64,000 nucleotides of DNA from an uncultured Ruminiclostridium sp. (GTDB lineage: Bacteria; Bacillota; Clostridia; Oscillospirales; Ruminococcaceae): positions 62,001-126,000 of the forward strand of contig CAJTTE010000006.1 of NCBI GenBank assembly GCA_910579265.1, written 5' to 3'. The notes beneath the pieces are model-generated. The model was not told the DNA's origin and made no database searches. It saw nothing but the letters and a program-made list of their open reading frames with translations. Positions 27,621 through 36,893 of the stretch are shown here, piece after piece; position 1 is the first letter of the stretch; the number at the start of each line of letters is the position of its first letter. The position numbers and the translations under genes are program-made.

Positions 27621-27637
27621 TTTTGTCTTATGGCTTT

Positions 27638-27666
27638 ATTTTACAGCATATGCGCGGATATGTCAA
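27638..27666 (-). promoter_or_regulatory. glnA promoter
   Basis: On the minus strand TTGACA (27661-27666), a 17-bp spacer and TAAAAT (27638-27643) are present. Confidence 0.8.
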
Positions 27667-27963
27667 TATGTGAATTGTATTAATTTTTTTATTTTTGCAG
27701 GATTTTTTTGTACAACTTGCAAAAAATGGGTGCGTGATTCAGAAAATCCAATAAATCCGAAAAAATATAAAAATACAGATTGCCGTCTATAAAGCCCTCA
27801 GAAACCGATCACACATACATTTCGTTCCCGCCGTGCAGTAATCGGGCAAGAAACGCAAAATTGATCTACAGATATAATTTTGTCATATAAAAATCAAAAT
27901 TATGCGCGTGGATTACAGCTTTTATTTTTATACGGCCCGGCGGTGCAAAAGATATTTCGATTA

Positions 27964-28149
27964 AGGGCGATCCGAAAAGCCGCAGAGCACATGATTTCCG
28001 CTGACCGAGGACGCCTTCCGCTTTAAAGAATGCCGATAGTTACCCAAAAGCATAACTACGAAATACCCTTGTATATATTCTCCTTTTCCCTTGAGATCGC
28101 CATGCTTTTGCATAATTGTATTGATTTGCTTTGTTTTCAGATACCCGCC
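27964..28149 (+). repeat. Family C element
   Basis: It starts agggcgatccgaaaagccgc and ends ttttcagatacccgcc, with the internal block aatgccgatagttaccc. It lies between glnA and proB. Confidence 0.65.
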
Positions 28150-28196
28150 GATTCGATCAATTGCTTTTGATTAAGCCAAAAGTCAAAATAACTCCC

Positions 28197-28225
28197 TTGA
28201 TTTTTTACATTGTCTATGTTATACT
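28197..28225 (+). promoter_or_regulatory. proBA promoter
   Basis: TTGATT (28197-28202), a 17-bp spacer and TATACT (28220-28225) are present. The leader before proB is about 270 nt; no T-box motif or known riboswitch is recognised in it. Confidence 0.65.
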
Positions 28226-28503
28226 TATACCGTATAAACTTTCCCGGATGCCTGAGACTTTCGTTGCTGCTCCCTGCCGGGGAATGGTATTTATAAGGAC
28301 CGGTAAATTTATTGCTCCGCCCCGTCTTCGAAAAGATTTTCGATTTTCCGCCTCACCTAAGATACTCTGAATCGCCGCAATATATGCTTGCATTGAAAAA
28401 GCGAGGAGGTCTTTACCGTAGTCCGATAAGAGGCGATCACAGGACGGAACTTTACAATGACGTACATTCAAATTTACGATAACAGCTGTTAAAAGGAAAT
28501 GAT

Positions 28504-29301
28504 ATGGAAAATTTTGATTATTCCCATAAAAAAAGGGTAGTTATAAAAGTGGGCACCTCTACGCTCACCTATAAAACCGGAAATATAAACGTCCGGCGCG
28601 TCAAAAAAATGATTGAGGTATTAAGCGATCTGAAAAACGCGGGACATGATGTTATTTTGGTATCATCGGGAGCCGTCGGAGTCGGAGTAGGATGCATCGG
28701 GCTTCAGCAGCGCCCGTCGGATATGCCCACTAAGCAGGCATGCGCCGCGGTGGGGCAAAGCCAGCTTATGAGCTTTTACAGCTCCGAATTTTCAAGGTTT
28801 AACCACACGGTAGCTCAGATACTTGCCACAAGAGACGTTTTCAGTAATAAAATACGCAGGGAAAATATATACAATACCATGCACACCCTCCTGTCAATGG
28901 GCATAATTCCCATAGTAAACGCAAATGACAGCGTTTCTATAGAACAGCTGGATTTTGACGAAAACGATACTCTTTCTGCCCTTACCGCCGAGGTATGCGG
29001 TGCGGACCTGTTGGTTATACTTACCGATGTTGACGGATTGTATGATAAAAATCCATCGGAGCCCGACGCTAAGCTTATACCGGTAGTTCACAAGCTTACC
29101 GATGAAATGATAGCCGCCGCAGGAGAAAAAGGAAGCGAGCTTGCAAGCGGGGGAATGATCACAAAGCTTGAAGCAGCCGTGATAGCGGGAGAAGGCGGTA
29201 TCCCGACCGTTATAATCAGGGGGGACGACCCCGAAATATTATACAAACTGTTTGACAATGAAGCAACCTGCACTTTGTTCGACCTGAACCGAAAGGAATA
29301 A
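28504..29301 (+). CDS. proB: Glutamate 5-kinase
   Basis: This 265-residue amino-acid kinase catalyses the first step of proline synthesis. Visible are VVIKVGTSTLT, VSSGAVGVG, FDENDTLSA and LTDVDGLYDKNP, followed by GGMITKLEAA. It lacks the C-terminal PUA domain of the 367-residue E. coli enzyme, so it is the short form. An AAGGAAA site precedes ATG 28504. ProA follows after 3 bp, and two further genes overlap downstream. Confidence 0.95.
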   Translation: MENFDYSHKKRVVIKVGTSTLTYKTGNINVRRVKKMIEVLSDLKNAGHDVILVSSGAVGVGVGCIGLQQRPSDMPTKQACAAVGQSQLMSFYSSEFSRFNHTVAQILATRDVFSNKIRRENIYNTMHTLLSMGIIPIVNANDSVSIEQLDFDENDTLSALTAEVCGADLLVILTDVDGLYDKNPSEPDAKLIPVVHKLTDEMIAAAGEKGSELASGGMITKLEAAVIAGEGGIPTVIIRGDDPEILYKLFDNEATCTLFDLNRKE

Positions 29302-29304
29302 AAA

Positions 29305-30549
29305 ATGACATACCTTGAAAACTTAGGCATCAATGCGAAAAAAGCCGAAGCCTCCATAAGAAGCATATCCGAAAAGAAAAAGAATGACGCGCTGGCGGCT
29401 ATCGCCGATATACTTACGGAAAATGCCGATAAAATAATAGCGGCAAACGCCGCCGATCTTGAAAATGCACGAAGAAACAATATGTCGGACGCCATGACGG
29501 ACAGGCTTCGCCTTGACAAAAAAAGAATAGAGGCCATCGCGGAGGGAGTCAGATATGTTGCGGAGCTGCCCGACCCGGTAGGAAGGATCCTGAGCGAAAA
29601 AACGCTCCCCAACGGATTAAATATCAGAAAAATAAGCGTTCCGCTGGGCGTAATAGGAATTATTTTTGAATCTCGTCCCAACGTGACTGTGGATGCAGCG
29701 GCGCTGTGTCTGAAGTCAGGGAACGTATCGGTTCTCAGGGGAGGAAGCGATGCTATAAGCAGCAATAAGTGCCTTGTTGACCTGATGCGCCTTGCGCTTG
29801 AAAAAAACGGGATAAATAAGGATGTTATATGCCTTGTGGAAGATACCTCCCGCGAAGCGGTCAATGATTTTATGAAGCTTAACAGGTATATAGACGTGCT
29901 TATCCCAAGGGGAGGGCATGGTCTGATACAAAATGCGGTGAACAACTCCACCATACCTGTTATTCAGACCGGAGAAGGCAATTGCTCGGTCTATGTAGAC
30001 GCCTCCGCCGATATCGGAAAAGCGGTGGATATCGTCGACAACGGAAAGACGCAGCGGCCCTCGGTATGTAATGCCATAGAAAACGTTTTGGTTCACAGAG
30101 ATGCGGCGGAAAAATTTCTTTCGGCTCTTGAAAAAAGGTGGTCGGGGAAAGTAAAAATATTCGGCGACCGTAGGACCTCGGAGTATATAAAAATTGACAG
30201 GGAAGCTACCGAGGAGGATTATAAAACAGAATTTCTCGATTATATGATCGCGGTAAAAACTGTGGACAGCCTCGAGGAAGCCGTCGATTTTATTAACAGA
30301 TGCGGTACCAAACATAGCGAGTGCATAGTTACCGAAAATCAGGACAATGCGGCCAGATTTCAAAGAGAGGTAGACGCTGCGGCGGTTTATGTAAACGCTT
30401 CAACACGCTTTACCGACGGAGGGGAATTCGGTCTGGGTGCGGAAATAGGAATAAGCACTCAAAAGCTCCACGCAAGGGGTCCTATGGGGCTTGAGGAAAT
30501 GACCTCCTATAAATATCTGATAAACGGCAGCGGACAGATACGCAAATGA
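29305..30549 (+). CDS. proA: Gamma-glutamyl phosphate reductase
   Basis: This 414-residue enzyme of the aldehyde dehydrogenase fold reduces glutamyl phosphate to the semialdehyde with NADPH. Visible are PLGVIGIIFESRPNVT, the glycine-rich LIPRGGHGLI, the catalytic cysteine in GEGNCSVYVD (about residue 227), and the C-terminal TDGGEFGLGAEIGISTQKLHARGP signature (given in part). It is the usual length, coupled to proB, and overlaps the next gene by ATGA. Confidence 0.96.
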   Translation: MTYLENLGINAKKAEASIRSISEKKKNDALAAIADILTENADKIIAANAADLENARRNNMSDAMTDRLRLDKKRIEAIAEGVRYVAELPDPVGRILSEKTLPNGLNIRKISVPLGVIGIIFESRPNVTVDAAALCLKSGNVSVLRGGSDAISSNKCLVDLMRLALEKNGINKDVICLVEDTSREAVNDFMKLNRYIDVLIPRGGHGLIQNAVNNSTIPVIQTGEGNCSVYVDASADIGKAVDIVDNGKTQRPSVCNAIENVLVHRDAAEKFLSALEKRWSGKVKIFGDRRTSEYIKIDREATEEDYKTEFLDYMIAVKTVDSLEEAVDFINRCGTKHSECIVTENQDNAARFQREVDAAAVYVNASTRFTDGGEFGLGAEIGISTQKLHARGPMGLEEMTSYKYLINGSGQIRK

Positions 30550-31388
30550 AGGAGAAGATTTCGCAGATGAAAAAAAATATTAAACCAAATGAAAACCAAA
30601 ATCTGAACGGGGATGAAAAGGAAGAAAAGAGCGGTAAAATACTCGATTCCCTCGAAGGAAACGTCAACGATGTAGAAAAGGCTCTTGAGGGAGAGGATCA
30701 GTCCGAAAACGAAACCGAAGCCGTTTTTGATCCGGCTGCGCGCATGATAAAAAATCGAAAATCCTTTTTTGTCGTAGGTCTGATTATTATTCTGATGGCA
30801 GCCGTGGGGCTGGTCTCTACCGTCAGATTCACTATGGACACCGTAAAGGATATTATAAATCAGACATCGCTTAAAAACGAATTTGCGGAATTTATAAACC
30901 CTTTGGTCATAATAGACGCTCCCGCATTCGATTCAACGGAAAACATCCCTCCCTCGGTCGTAATAAGCTCCGCCATATGGAAAATACTTTTAAGCGGAAA
31001 CACCGACAAGTATGAAAGCGATCAGACAAATATGACAATTTCGGAAATAGATGTGGAAAGCGCCGCAGCAGCCTTGTTCGGATATAACGTGGAAGTGGTT
31101 CATCAGACGGTAAACAACGGTGCTTTGTCTTTCGAGTACAATTCATCCGCAAAGTCCTACAGCGTACCCGTAGACGCCGATAACAACACCTACTGGCCGA
31201 GAGTAAAGGAACTCAGCAGCATAGGCGATACCTTTACGCTTGTAATAGAGTATATGCCTCCCATTATGGGCATAGGCAACGAGGCAATAAAGGATCCGGG
31301 AAAAGAAATGGTCTACACGGTATCAAGAAACGCTTCGTCAATGACCGTAAAAGCTATTCAGTATCCTCAGACGGAAGAAGAAAGCTGA
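30546..31388 (+). CDS. Hypothetical single-pass membrane protein
   Basis: This 280-residue protein has a charged, low-complexity N-terminal cytoplasmic region (1-70, rich in E, K and N) and one transmembrane helix at about 74-95 (FFVVGLIIILMAAVGLV). The C-terminal region of about 185 residues is probably extracytoplasmic and serine/threonine-rich. There is no signal peptidase site and no recognised domain. It overlaps proA by four bases and YigZ by one, so it is translated with them. The link with proline synthesis is only positional. Confidence 0.75.
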   Translation: MKEKISQMKKNIKPNENQNLNGDEKEEKSGKILDSLEGNVNDVEKALEGEDQSENETEAVFDPAARMIKNRKSFFVVGLIIILMAAVGLVSTVRFTMDTVKDIINQTSLKNEFAEFINPLVIIDAPAFDSTENIPPSVVISSAIWKILLSGNTDKYESDQTNMTISEIDVESAAAALFGYNVEVVHQTVNNGALSFEYNSSAKSYSVPVDADNNTYWPRVKELSSIGDTFTLVIEYMPPIMGIGNEAIKDPGKEMVYTVSRNASSMTVKAIQYPQTEEES

Positions 31389-32041
31389 TGGAACCGAATT
31401 ACAGGACCGTGGCGAAATCCGCTTCAGCCTCGTTTATCGAAAAAAAGTCCGAGTTTATAGGTCATATTTCCCCGTGTAAAACCGAAGAAGAAGCCTTGGA
31501 TTTTATAAGAGAAATAAAAAAGCAGCACAGAAAAGCCACGCATAATTGCTACGCCTATATTTTACGCAGCAATAATATCGGCAGGCACAGTGATGACGGC
31601 GAGCCGGGCGGAACGGCGGGGGCGCCTATGTTCGAAGTGCTAAGAAAGGAAGGGCTTACCGACGTATGCTGCGTCGTTACCAGATATTTCGGCGGGATCC
31701 TTCTGGGCGCGGGCGGTCTTGTCCGCGCTTATACGAACGGAGTAAAAGCTGCCGTTGACGCTGCGGGAATAAAGGAAATGCGCATGGCGGCGCTGATCGG
31801 CATAACGTTGGACTATTCTCTTTACGGAAGACTCGGATCGATTTTTTCGGACTATGACGTTCGTATCCGGAACGAGGACTTTTCATCCGACGTAAAAATA
31901 AATCTTTATATCGATGAAAAACTCACGGAAGAGTTTAAAGAAAAAATTACCGACATCTGCTTTGGAAGAGTAAATATTCGGGTAATTGAAAAAACCGAGT
32001 TTGATTTCGGTAAATCCGGTACCGACTGTAGCTCCGAATGA
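31388..32041 (+). CDS. YigZ/IMPACT family protein
   Basis: This 217-residue protein has an N-terminal Impact domain with the signature THNCYAYILRSNN...DDGEPGGTAGAP, and RYFGGILLGAGGLVRAY in the middle. The C-terminal DUF1949-like domain is at about 140-205. The family is widely conserved and linked to translation/stress control in eukaryotes; its bacterial role is not firmly known. TGATG overlaps the upstream gene stop. It ends the proB operon. Confidence 0.92.
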   Translation: MEPNYRTVAKSASASFIEKKSEFIGHISPCKTEEEALDFIREIKKQHRKATHNCYAYILRSNNIGRHSDDGEPGGTAGAPMFEVLRKEGLTDVCCVVTRYFGGILLGAGGLVRAYTNGVKAAVDAAGIKEMRMAALIGITLDYSLYGRLGSIFSDYDVRIRNEDFSSDVKINLYIDEKLTEEFKEKITDICFGRVNIRVIEKTEFDFGKSGTDCSSE

Positions 32042-32207
32042 TTTAAACTTATAAAAAGTAATGGCGTTCGGGCATATTACGGGTTTATATTTTAACCCGC
32101 GCCTTTAAACAAAATATTCTGTCATTAGCCGGAATTATAAAAGGAGCCTTGGGAAAAAACATTGACAATAGGCGAGTCTGCGGCACACCTAAAAAACATC
32201 CCGTATT

Positions 32208-32387
32208 TTAAGGCAACACCGTACAATGATTGCGTGTGAATTGCGCAGTCAGATTTTTCGTCGGTTTGCATAAATTCGACGCAGAAATACTGACGTATTT
32301 CAATGAGAATTTGTGTAAGAAGACGGAAAATATGCAAGCAAGCCGCACGCAAAGCCATCAGGCGGTCATTGCGCGGTATTGCCTTAA
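32208..32387 (+). repeat. Family A element (180 bp)
   Basis: Borders are TTAAGGCAACACCGTACAAT and TTGCCTTAA. The internal open frame is intact. It abuts IS200-derived DNA on its right. Confidence 0.9.
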
Positions 32388-32389
32388 AT

Positions 32390-32556
32390 GTGACAATGTT
32401 TTTATTTCATTTTTTCTGACATTGACCTCTTCCTTTATGTTTACATAACAGTATACGGCTGCCAAAGCTTTGCTGTTTTACTATAACGGAGGAGGTTGTT
32501 ATTTTGCAAAAGCTTTTTATTCCGCCGGCTGAGTCGGCGGTTTCTTGCGCTGAAGC
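32390..32556 (-). mobile_element. IS200-derived remnant (left end and leader only)
   Basis: It matches the left end of the IS200-type element at 54.8-55.75 kb: the first bases of tnpA (gtgacaatgtttttatttca), the leader palindrome with cggctgccaaa, ggaggttgttattttgc, and the terminal hairpin CCGCCGGCTgaGTCGGCGG (32522-32540). Most of the transposase is missing, and no 104-bp tandem repeats are present. Confidence 0.75.
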
Positions 32557-32557
32557 T

Positions 32558-32716
32558 ATTGCTCCCCCAAATAACTCTTGAATTTTTCTGCTTGCCCGGC
32601 TGCCTAAATACTTCGTCATAAGCCCTTGAAATATGCGCATATTACTGCGGTCTTCTTCCTTGTCTTTCCACAGCCCTTCGGCGCACAATTCTTCAAGGGT
32701 TACTTGGTGGAGCAAT
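32558..32716 (-). repeat. Family E element
   Basis: It is a full-length copy with borders attgctcccccaaataac and gttacttggtggagcaat, inverted relative to 18681-18840. It directly follows the IS200 remnant. Confidence 0.85.
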
Positions 32717-32720
32717 ACAA

Positions 32721-32757
32721 TAAAAAAAGAGCGGCTTTGTTTGACCGCTCTTATTTA
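32721..32757. terminator. Terminator-like hairpin
   Basis: AAGAGCGG/CCGCTCTT arms with a ten-base loop have an A tract before and a T-rich tract after, so it could act on both strands. Confidence 0.55.
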
Positions 32758-32938
32758 TTTGTCCGTATTTTCCGACATATAAAAACGAAAGCCGGAATAC
32801 CGTGTTTAAAGGAAAACACCTGCGTCTCACCGCTGCCATAAAACCGTATCCTTACACAACATACGGTATTTGATGCGGTCATATAGAGTTTCATACTATG
32901 GGCATTGTGAAAAGCCAAAATTTGCACAATTTTTACTA

Positions 32939-33125
32939 AGGTCTGTCTGAAAAGCCGAAAATCACAAGATCACTGCTGACTTCGGACGCCTTCCGCGTCA
33001 AGTAATACCGATGGATATCCCAAAAAAACAACTACGATATACCCTCGTATTTATCCGCTTTTTCCCTTGAATCCCCGTGCTTTTGGCGTAATTGTACATA
33101 TTTGCTTTATTTCCCGATACGCCCT
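32939..33125 (+). repeat. Family C element
   Basis: It begins aggtctgtctgaaaagccg and ends tttcccgatacgccct. A partial, older-looking C fragment (gggcattgtgaaaagccaaaa) immediately precedes it. Confidence 0.65.
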
Positions 33126-33323
33126 AACCGCAGACGCCTTGTGTGTGAAAAAAGCTCGAATATTACTGTATCCCTACGCTTTTTTCCTTTAATAGCCGCT
33201 TATTCACCGAAACCATACAAAATCCCTTGGTTTTCAGATAAGCCATGATCTTTGACCCGGATATGACCAAATAACACGGACTACCTACGCGATCAGGACT
33301 TATCTGTGATCAGGGCTTAGAAG

Positions 33324-33381
33324 CAATCATTGATCAGATCTGAAACTTGATCAATGATTGGTTTCGGCATTTTCCGAAACC
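33324..33381. terminator. Two adjacent perfect hairpins after metK
   Basis: 33324-33360 has 13-bp arms CAATCATTGATCA/TGATCAATGATTG with an 11-base loop. 33360-33381 has 8-bp arms GGTTTCGG/CCGAAACC. They lie 33 bp past the metK stop without a T run. Confidence 0.5.
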
Positions 33382-33413
33382 GCCGCGGCATATCCGGACT
33401 AAGCTGCGGAAAA

Positions 33414-34589
33414 TCAGCCGTCAATGGCCTTCAGCAGCTCGCCAACCTTATTTTTCTCTTCCCATTTAACTCCCAGCTCCTCACGTCCCATGTGACCGTA
33501 AGCGGACAAAGCCGCATACTGAGGCTTCCTGAGCTCAAGTGATTCAATTATGGCGGCGGGACGAAGATCAAATACCTTTTCAACCGCCCTTTCTATCCTG
33601 TCATCGGAATATTTTCCCGTTCCGAAGGTCTCCACCATGACCGAAACAGGCTTAGCTACGCCGATTGCATATGCCAGCTGCACCTCACAGCGTCTCGCCA
33701 GCCCCGCCGCAACGATATTCTTCGCCACATGTCTTGCCGCATACGCCGCCGAACGGTCGACTTTTGTGGGATCCTTGCCGGAAAAGGCTCCGCCGCCGTG
33801 TCTGGAATATCCGCCGTAAGTATCCACGATTATTTTTCTTCCGGTAAGGCCGCTGTCCCCCTGAGGTCCGCCTATAACAAAGCGTCCTGTCGGATTTACA
33901 TAAAACTTGGTTTCGCTGTCCAGCAATTCCTTGGGAATGGTAGGTTTAATGATTTTTTCGATAATATCTGTTCGTATCTGAAGAAGGGTAGCCGAAGCCT
34001 TGTGCTGAGTAGAAATAACCACGGTATCCACACGAACGGGCTTATCGTCCTCATATTCGACCGTAACCTGAGATTTTCCGTCGGGGAGAAGATAATCTAT
34101 TTCTCCGCTTTTTCTGCATTCCGTGAGTTTTTTAGCCAGCTTATGAGCCAACGATATAGGTAAAGGCATAAGCTCCGGGGTTTCATCGCAGGCATAGCCG
34201 AACATCATACCCTGATCTCCGGCTCCCGTATCGAACTTATTGTCATCCCTGCCCTCAAGAGCGTTGTCAACGCCCATAGCAATATCGGAGGACTGCTCGT
34301 CGATAGATGTAAGAACCGCGCATGTGTTGCAGTCAAAGCCATAAGTGGCGTTATCGTACCCGATTTCCTTGACCGCGCCCCGTACTATTTTCGGAATATC
34401 CACATAGCCATTGGTGGTGATCTCCCCCATGACCATTACCATACCGGTGGTTGTGCAGGTTTCACATGCCACACGGCTCATAGGATCCTGAGCCAGCATT
34501 GCGTCGAGAATGCTATCGCTTATTCTGTCGCAGATTTTGTCGGGATGTCCCTCGGTAACGCTTTCCGAGGTAAATAAATGTCTTGCCAT
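33414..34589 (-). CDS. metK: S-adenosylmethionine synthetase
   Basis: This 391-residue enzyme makes SAM from methionine and ATP. Signatures are [16 protein letters not shown] at the start, [12 protein letters not shown] in the middle, and [22 protein letters not shown] at about residue 265 (cited in part). GAAAGGA precedes ATG 34589. A SAM-I riboswitch with terminator lies in the 5' leader, so the enzyme is switched off by its own product. metY, elsewhere in the window, has no such element. Confidence 0.98.
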   Translation of the reverse strand: MARHLFTSESVTEGHPDKICDRISDSILDAMLAQDPMSRVACETCTTTGMVMVMGEITTNGYVDIPKIVRGAVKEIGYDNATYGFDCNTCAVLTSIDEQSSDIAMGVDNALEGRDDNKFDTGAGDQGMMFGYACDETPELMPLPISLAHKLAKKLTECRKSGEIDYLLPDGKSQVTVEYEDDKPVRVDTVVISTQHKASATLLQIRTDIIEKIIKPTIPKELLDSETKFYVNPTGRFVIGGPQGDSGLTGRKIIVDTYGGYSRHGGGAFSGKDPTKVDRSAAYAARHVAKNIVAAGLARRCEVQLAYAIGVAKPVSVMVETFGTGKYSDDRIERAVEKVFDLRPAAIIESLELRKPQYAALSAYGHMGREELGVKWEEKNKVGELLKAIDG

Positions 34590-34728
34590 AATAAACTCTG
34601 TCCTTTCTCATAATAAAATATTTCCCGTTTGTCGGAAAGGGGCGGATGCCGCTTCTCCGATATACTTGGGAAAGCAGTTTTAACTGCTCGCCGTATACCT
34701 CTCGGGGTTTTTCAAGCGATTTGTGCAT

Positions 34729-34754
34729 TAAAAAACGCCCCTTTGGGGGGCGTG
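34729..34754 (-). terminator. Riboswitch expression-platform terminator of metK
   Basis: On the minus strand CGCCCCCC-AAA-GGGGCG is followed by TTTTTT, directly after the SAM-I aptamer. Confidence 0.88.
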
Positions 34755-34768
34755 AATATTCAGCACCC

Positions 34769-34874
34769 CTCATCTTCCGCCGATAACTCCGGCGCAGGAA
34801 GTAGCACCATTTCCGTATACTACGGACGGTTGCTGCAACGTCAACGGGCCTGTCCCTCAGCTGCTCTTGATAAG
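34769..34874 (-). promoter_or_regulatory. SAM-I (S-box) riboswitch
   Basis: On the minus strand the RNA reads CTTATCAAGAGCAGCTGAGG, then GACaggCCCgttGACGttGCAGCAACC and GGTGCTAcTTCCTGC, and closes with GATGAG that pairs with CTTATC. The elements occur in the order and spacing of the S-box consensus (RF00162). It is located between the metK promoter and a terminator. Confidence 0.93.
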
Positions 34875-34907
34875 GTAAAATTCAATAAGGCTTTTTGCCT
34901 TATTTAT

Positions 34908-34936
34908 ATTGTAACACATAGTATAACGTATGTCAA
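34908..34936 (-). promoter_or_regulatory. metK promoter
   Basis: On the minus strand TTGACA (34931-34936), a 17-bp spacer and TACAAT (34908-34913) are present. Transcription would begin about 25 nt before the SAM-I aptamer. Confidence 0.8.
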
Positions 34937-34956
34937 GTAGGAAGAAAAAGAAAAAA

Positions 34957-36477
34957 TCACTGCCAGTATTTTCGGTCCAATGTGCGGTACTGTACCGCTC
35001 TGCTGATATGACGCTTGTTTATGATATCGCTGCCCTCCAGATCCGCAACCGTTCTCGCCACCTTCATGATGCGGTCATAAGCTCTCGCGGAAAGACCCAG
35101 ACGGTCAAACGAGCCGCGTAAAAAATCCTCCGCTTTGCTGTCCAAAGGACAAAATTCCCGTATCCGCGACGGCGGTATCTCGCTGTTAAAAAGCATTCCG
35201 GTACCTTTAAACCTCTGTTTTTGGATCTCCCTTGCCTTATGTATGTTTTCCTTGAGCTCGGAGGATGAAAGCCCGGATCTGTCGGATCTGAGTTCGGAAT
35301 ATTTTACCGCATTCACCTCGGTCTGGATATCTATTCTGTCCAATACGGGCCGGCTTATTTTCCCGAGATATTTTGATATGGCAATGGGAGAACATCCGCA
35401 TTTTCCCTCGCTCCCGAAATTTCCGCAGGGGCATGGATTCATAGCCGCAACAAGCATGGTTTTGCACGGAAAAGAGGTTTTCCCCGATGCGCGGGTTATC
35501 ACCACCTTCTTATCCTCCAGAGGCTGCCTTAAGGTCTCCAGTACGTCCCGGCGAAATTCCGGCAGCTCGTCGAGAAACATAACTCCGTTATGAGCGAGGC
35601 TTATTTCGCCCGGCGACGGATTCTTACCTCCGCCCACGATCCCCGCCCCGCTGGCGGTATGGCTTACCGGCCGAAAAGGCCGGCGTGTTATAAACGGAGA
35701 ATTGTCGTCCAGAAGTCCGGCCACAGAATAGACCGATGTGGTTTCTATACTTTCCTCAAATGTCATATCCGGCATTATTCCGGGGATCCTTTTTGCTATC
35801 ATGCTTTTCCCCGACCCCGGCGGACCGATCATAAGAAGGTTATGAAATCCCGCTGCTGCGGTCTGTATAGCCGCTTTGATATTTTCCTGACCTTTTACGT
35901 CGGAAAAATCCGAAATATCTGCATAATCCTTCGGCGAAGGCTCATAAGGGGACGCGGGAGCAAGCTTCAGTTCGCCGCGCAAAAAGGCTGCGAGCTGTCC
36001 CACATTATTTATTCCGTATATTTCTATGCCTCTTACAAGAGATGCCTCATGTACGTTTACCGAAGGAAGAAAAATACGCTTAAAGCCTTTTTCCTTTGCC
36101 GCCGCCGTCATGGGAAGAACACCCTTTGTTCCCGTCAGCTCGCCGGACAAGGAAAGCTCGCCTATAAATACGTCGCTCCCGGAAGGAGGAACGATCTTTT
36201 CCATTGCCGCCAGAATACTTATCAATATCGGAAAATCATAGGACGAACCGCTTTTTCGTATATCGGCCGGCGAAAGATTCACGGAAACCTTTACCATCGA
36301 AATATCAAAACCGGAATTATTAAGGGCGGCCTGCACCCTCTGCCTGCTCTCCTGAATGGAGGTATCGCCCAGACCCACGATCCGGAAATCGGGAGTCCCC
36401 TTTGAAGTACTGCATTCCACCGTTACCGAAAAACCGTTCAGCCCCGACAGACCGAAGGTGTTTACCTTAGAAAACAT
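34957..36477 (-). CDS. comM: YifB/ComM-family Mg chelatase-like AAA ATPase
   Basis: This 506-residue protein has an N-terminal ChlI-like domain (KVNTFGLSGLNGFSVTVE), then Walker A GPPGSGKSMIAKR (about 212), Walker B VMFLDELPEF, a zinc-like CPCG...KCGC insertion, and the C-terminal ChlI domain ending RTVADLEGSDIINKRHISRAV. ComM is a hexameric helicase that helps branch migration in natural transformation. The start is ATG 36477 with GAAAGGAG; an upstream in-frame start at 36606 lies in repeat DNA. A family D element occupies the promoter-side DNA. Confidence 0.93.
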   Translation of the reverse strand: MFSKVNTFGLSGLNGFSVTVECSTSKGTPDFRIVGLGDTSIQESRQRVQAALNNSGFDISMVKVSVNLSPADIRKSGSSYDFPILISILAAMEKIVPPSGSDVFIGELSLSGELTGTKGVLPMTAAAKEKGFKRIFLPSVNVHEASLVRGIEIYGINNVGQLAAFLRGELKLAPASPYEPSPKDYADISDFSDVKGQENIKAAIQTAAAGFHNLLMIGPPGSGKSMIAKRIPGIMPDMTFEESIETTSVYSVAGLLDDNSPFITRRPFRPVSHTASGAGIVGGGKNPSPGEISLAHNGVMFLDELPEFRRDVLETLRQPLEDKKVVITRASGKTSFPCKTMLVAAMNPCPCGNFGSEGKCGCSPIAISKYLGKISRPVLDRIDIQTEVNAVKYSELRSDRSGLSSSELKENIHKAREIQKQRFKGTGMLFNSEIPPSRIREFCPLDSKAEDFLRGSFDRLGLSARAYDRIMKVARTVADLEGSDIINKRHISRAVQYRTLDRKYWQ

Positions 36478-36507
36478 TTTTGCGGCTCCTTTCAAAAGTG
36501 CGGATAA

Positions 36508-36656
36508 AAGCCTGTTTAGCACCTCCGGGCATGCATCCTGCATGCGCCTTTTGCGTACCTGCTCGTTGATTTTTCTTGATATACATAAAGTACGTCTGCA
36601 AAACATTGCCCCGAAAAACTTAAAATCTGCTGCGTAATTTACTTACTTCAAGATAC
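36508..36656 (-). repeat. Family D element, eroded on one side
   Basis: It starts aagcctgtttagcacctcc and contains tcgttgatttttcttgatat and gtacgtctgc. The other end (acttcaagatacc) has lost the terminal cctgttt. It lies just upstream of comM. Confidence 0.65.
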
Positions 36657-36657
36657 C

Positions 36658-36858
36658 GGGACCTATCTGAAACCAAATCAAATTAGGATGTTTTTGAAAC
36701 CAAAGCAATTCGCTAAAAGCATGACGACTTCAAAAAAGCGAAAAAATACGAGGGTATTTCCTATTTGCCCCTTTGGGACGACTACCGGCATTATGTGACG
36801 CAAAAAGCGTCCGAGATCAATAGAAACCGTGCAAATTGCGGCTTTTCAGATGATCCCT
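36658..36858 (-). repeat. Family C element
   Basis: It starts gggacctatctgaaacc and ends gcttttcagatgatccct, with the internal block aaatacgagggtatttcc. It abuts the family D copy. Confidence 0.65.
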
Positions 36859-36893
36859 AAACAAGCTCTAAGAATCAGCCGTCATACATAGGC

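Noticed and set aside
28226..28503. Known riboswitch or T-box in the proB leader
   Set aside because: The leader is long and GC-balanced, but I found no conserved motif block.
34957..36606. Longer comM start at 36606
   Set aside because: The extra 43 residues come from a family D element, and the good binding site is before ATG 36477.
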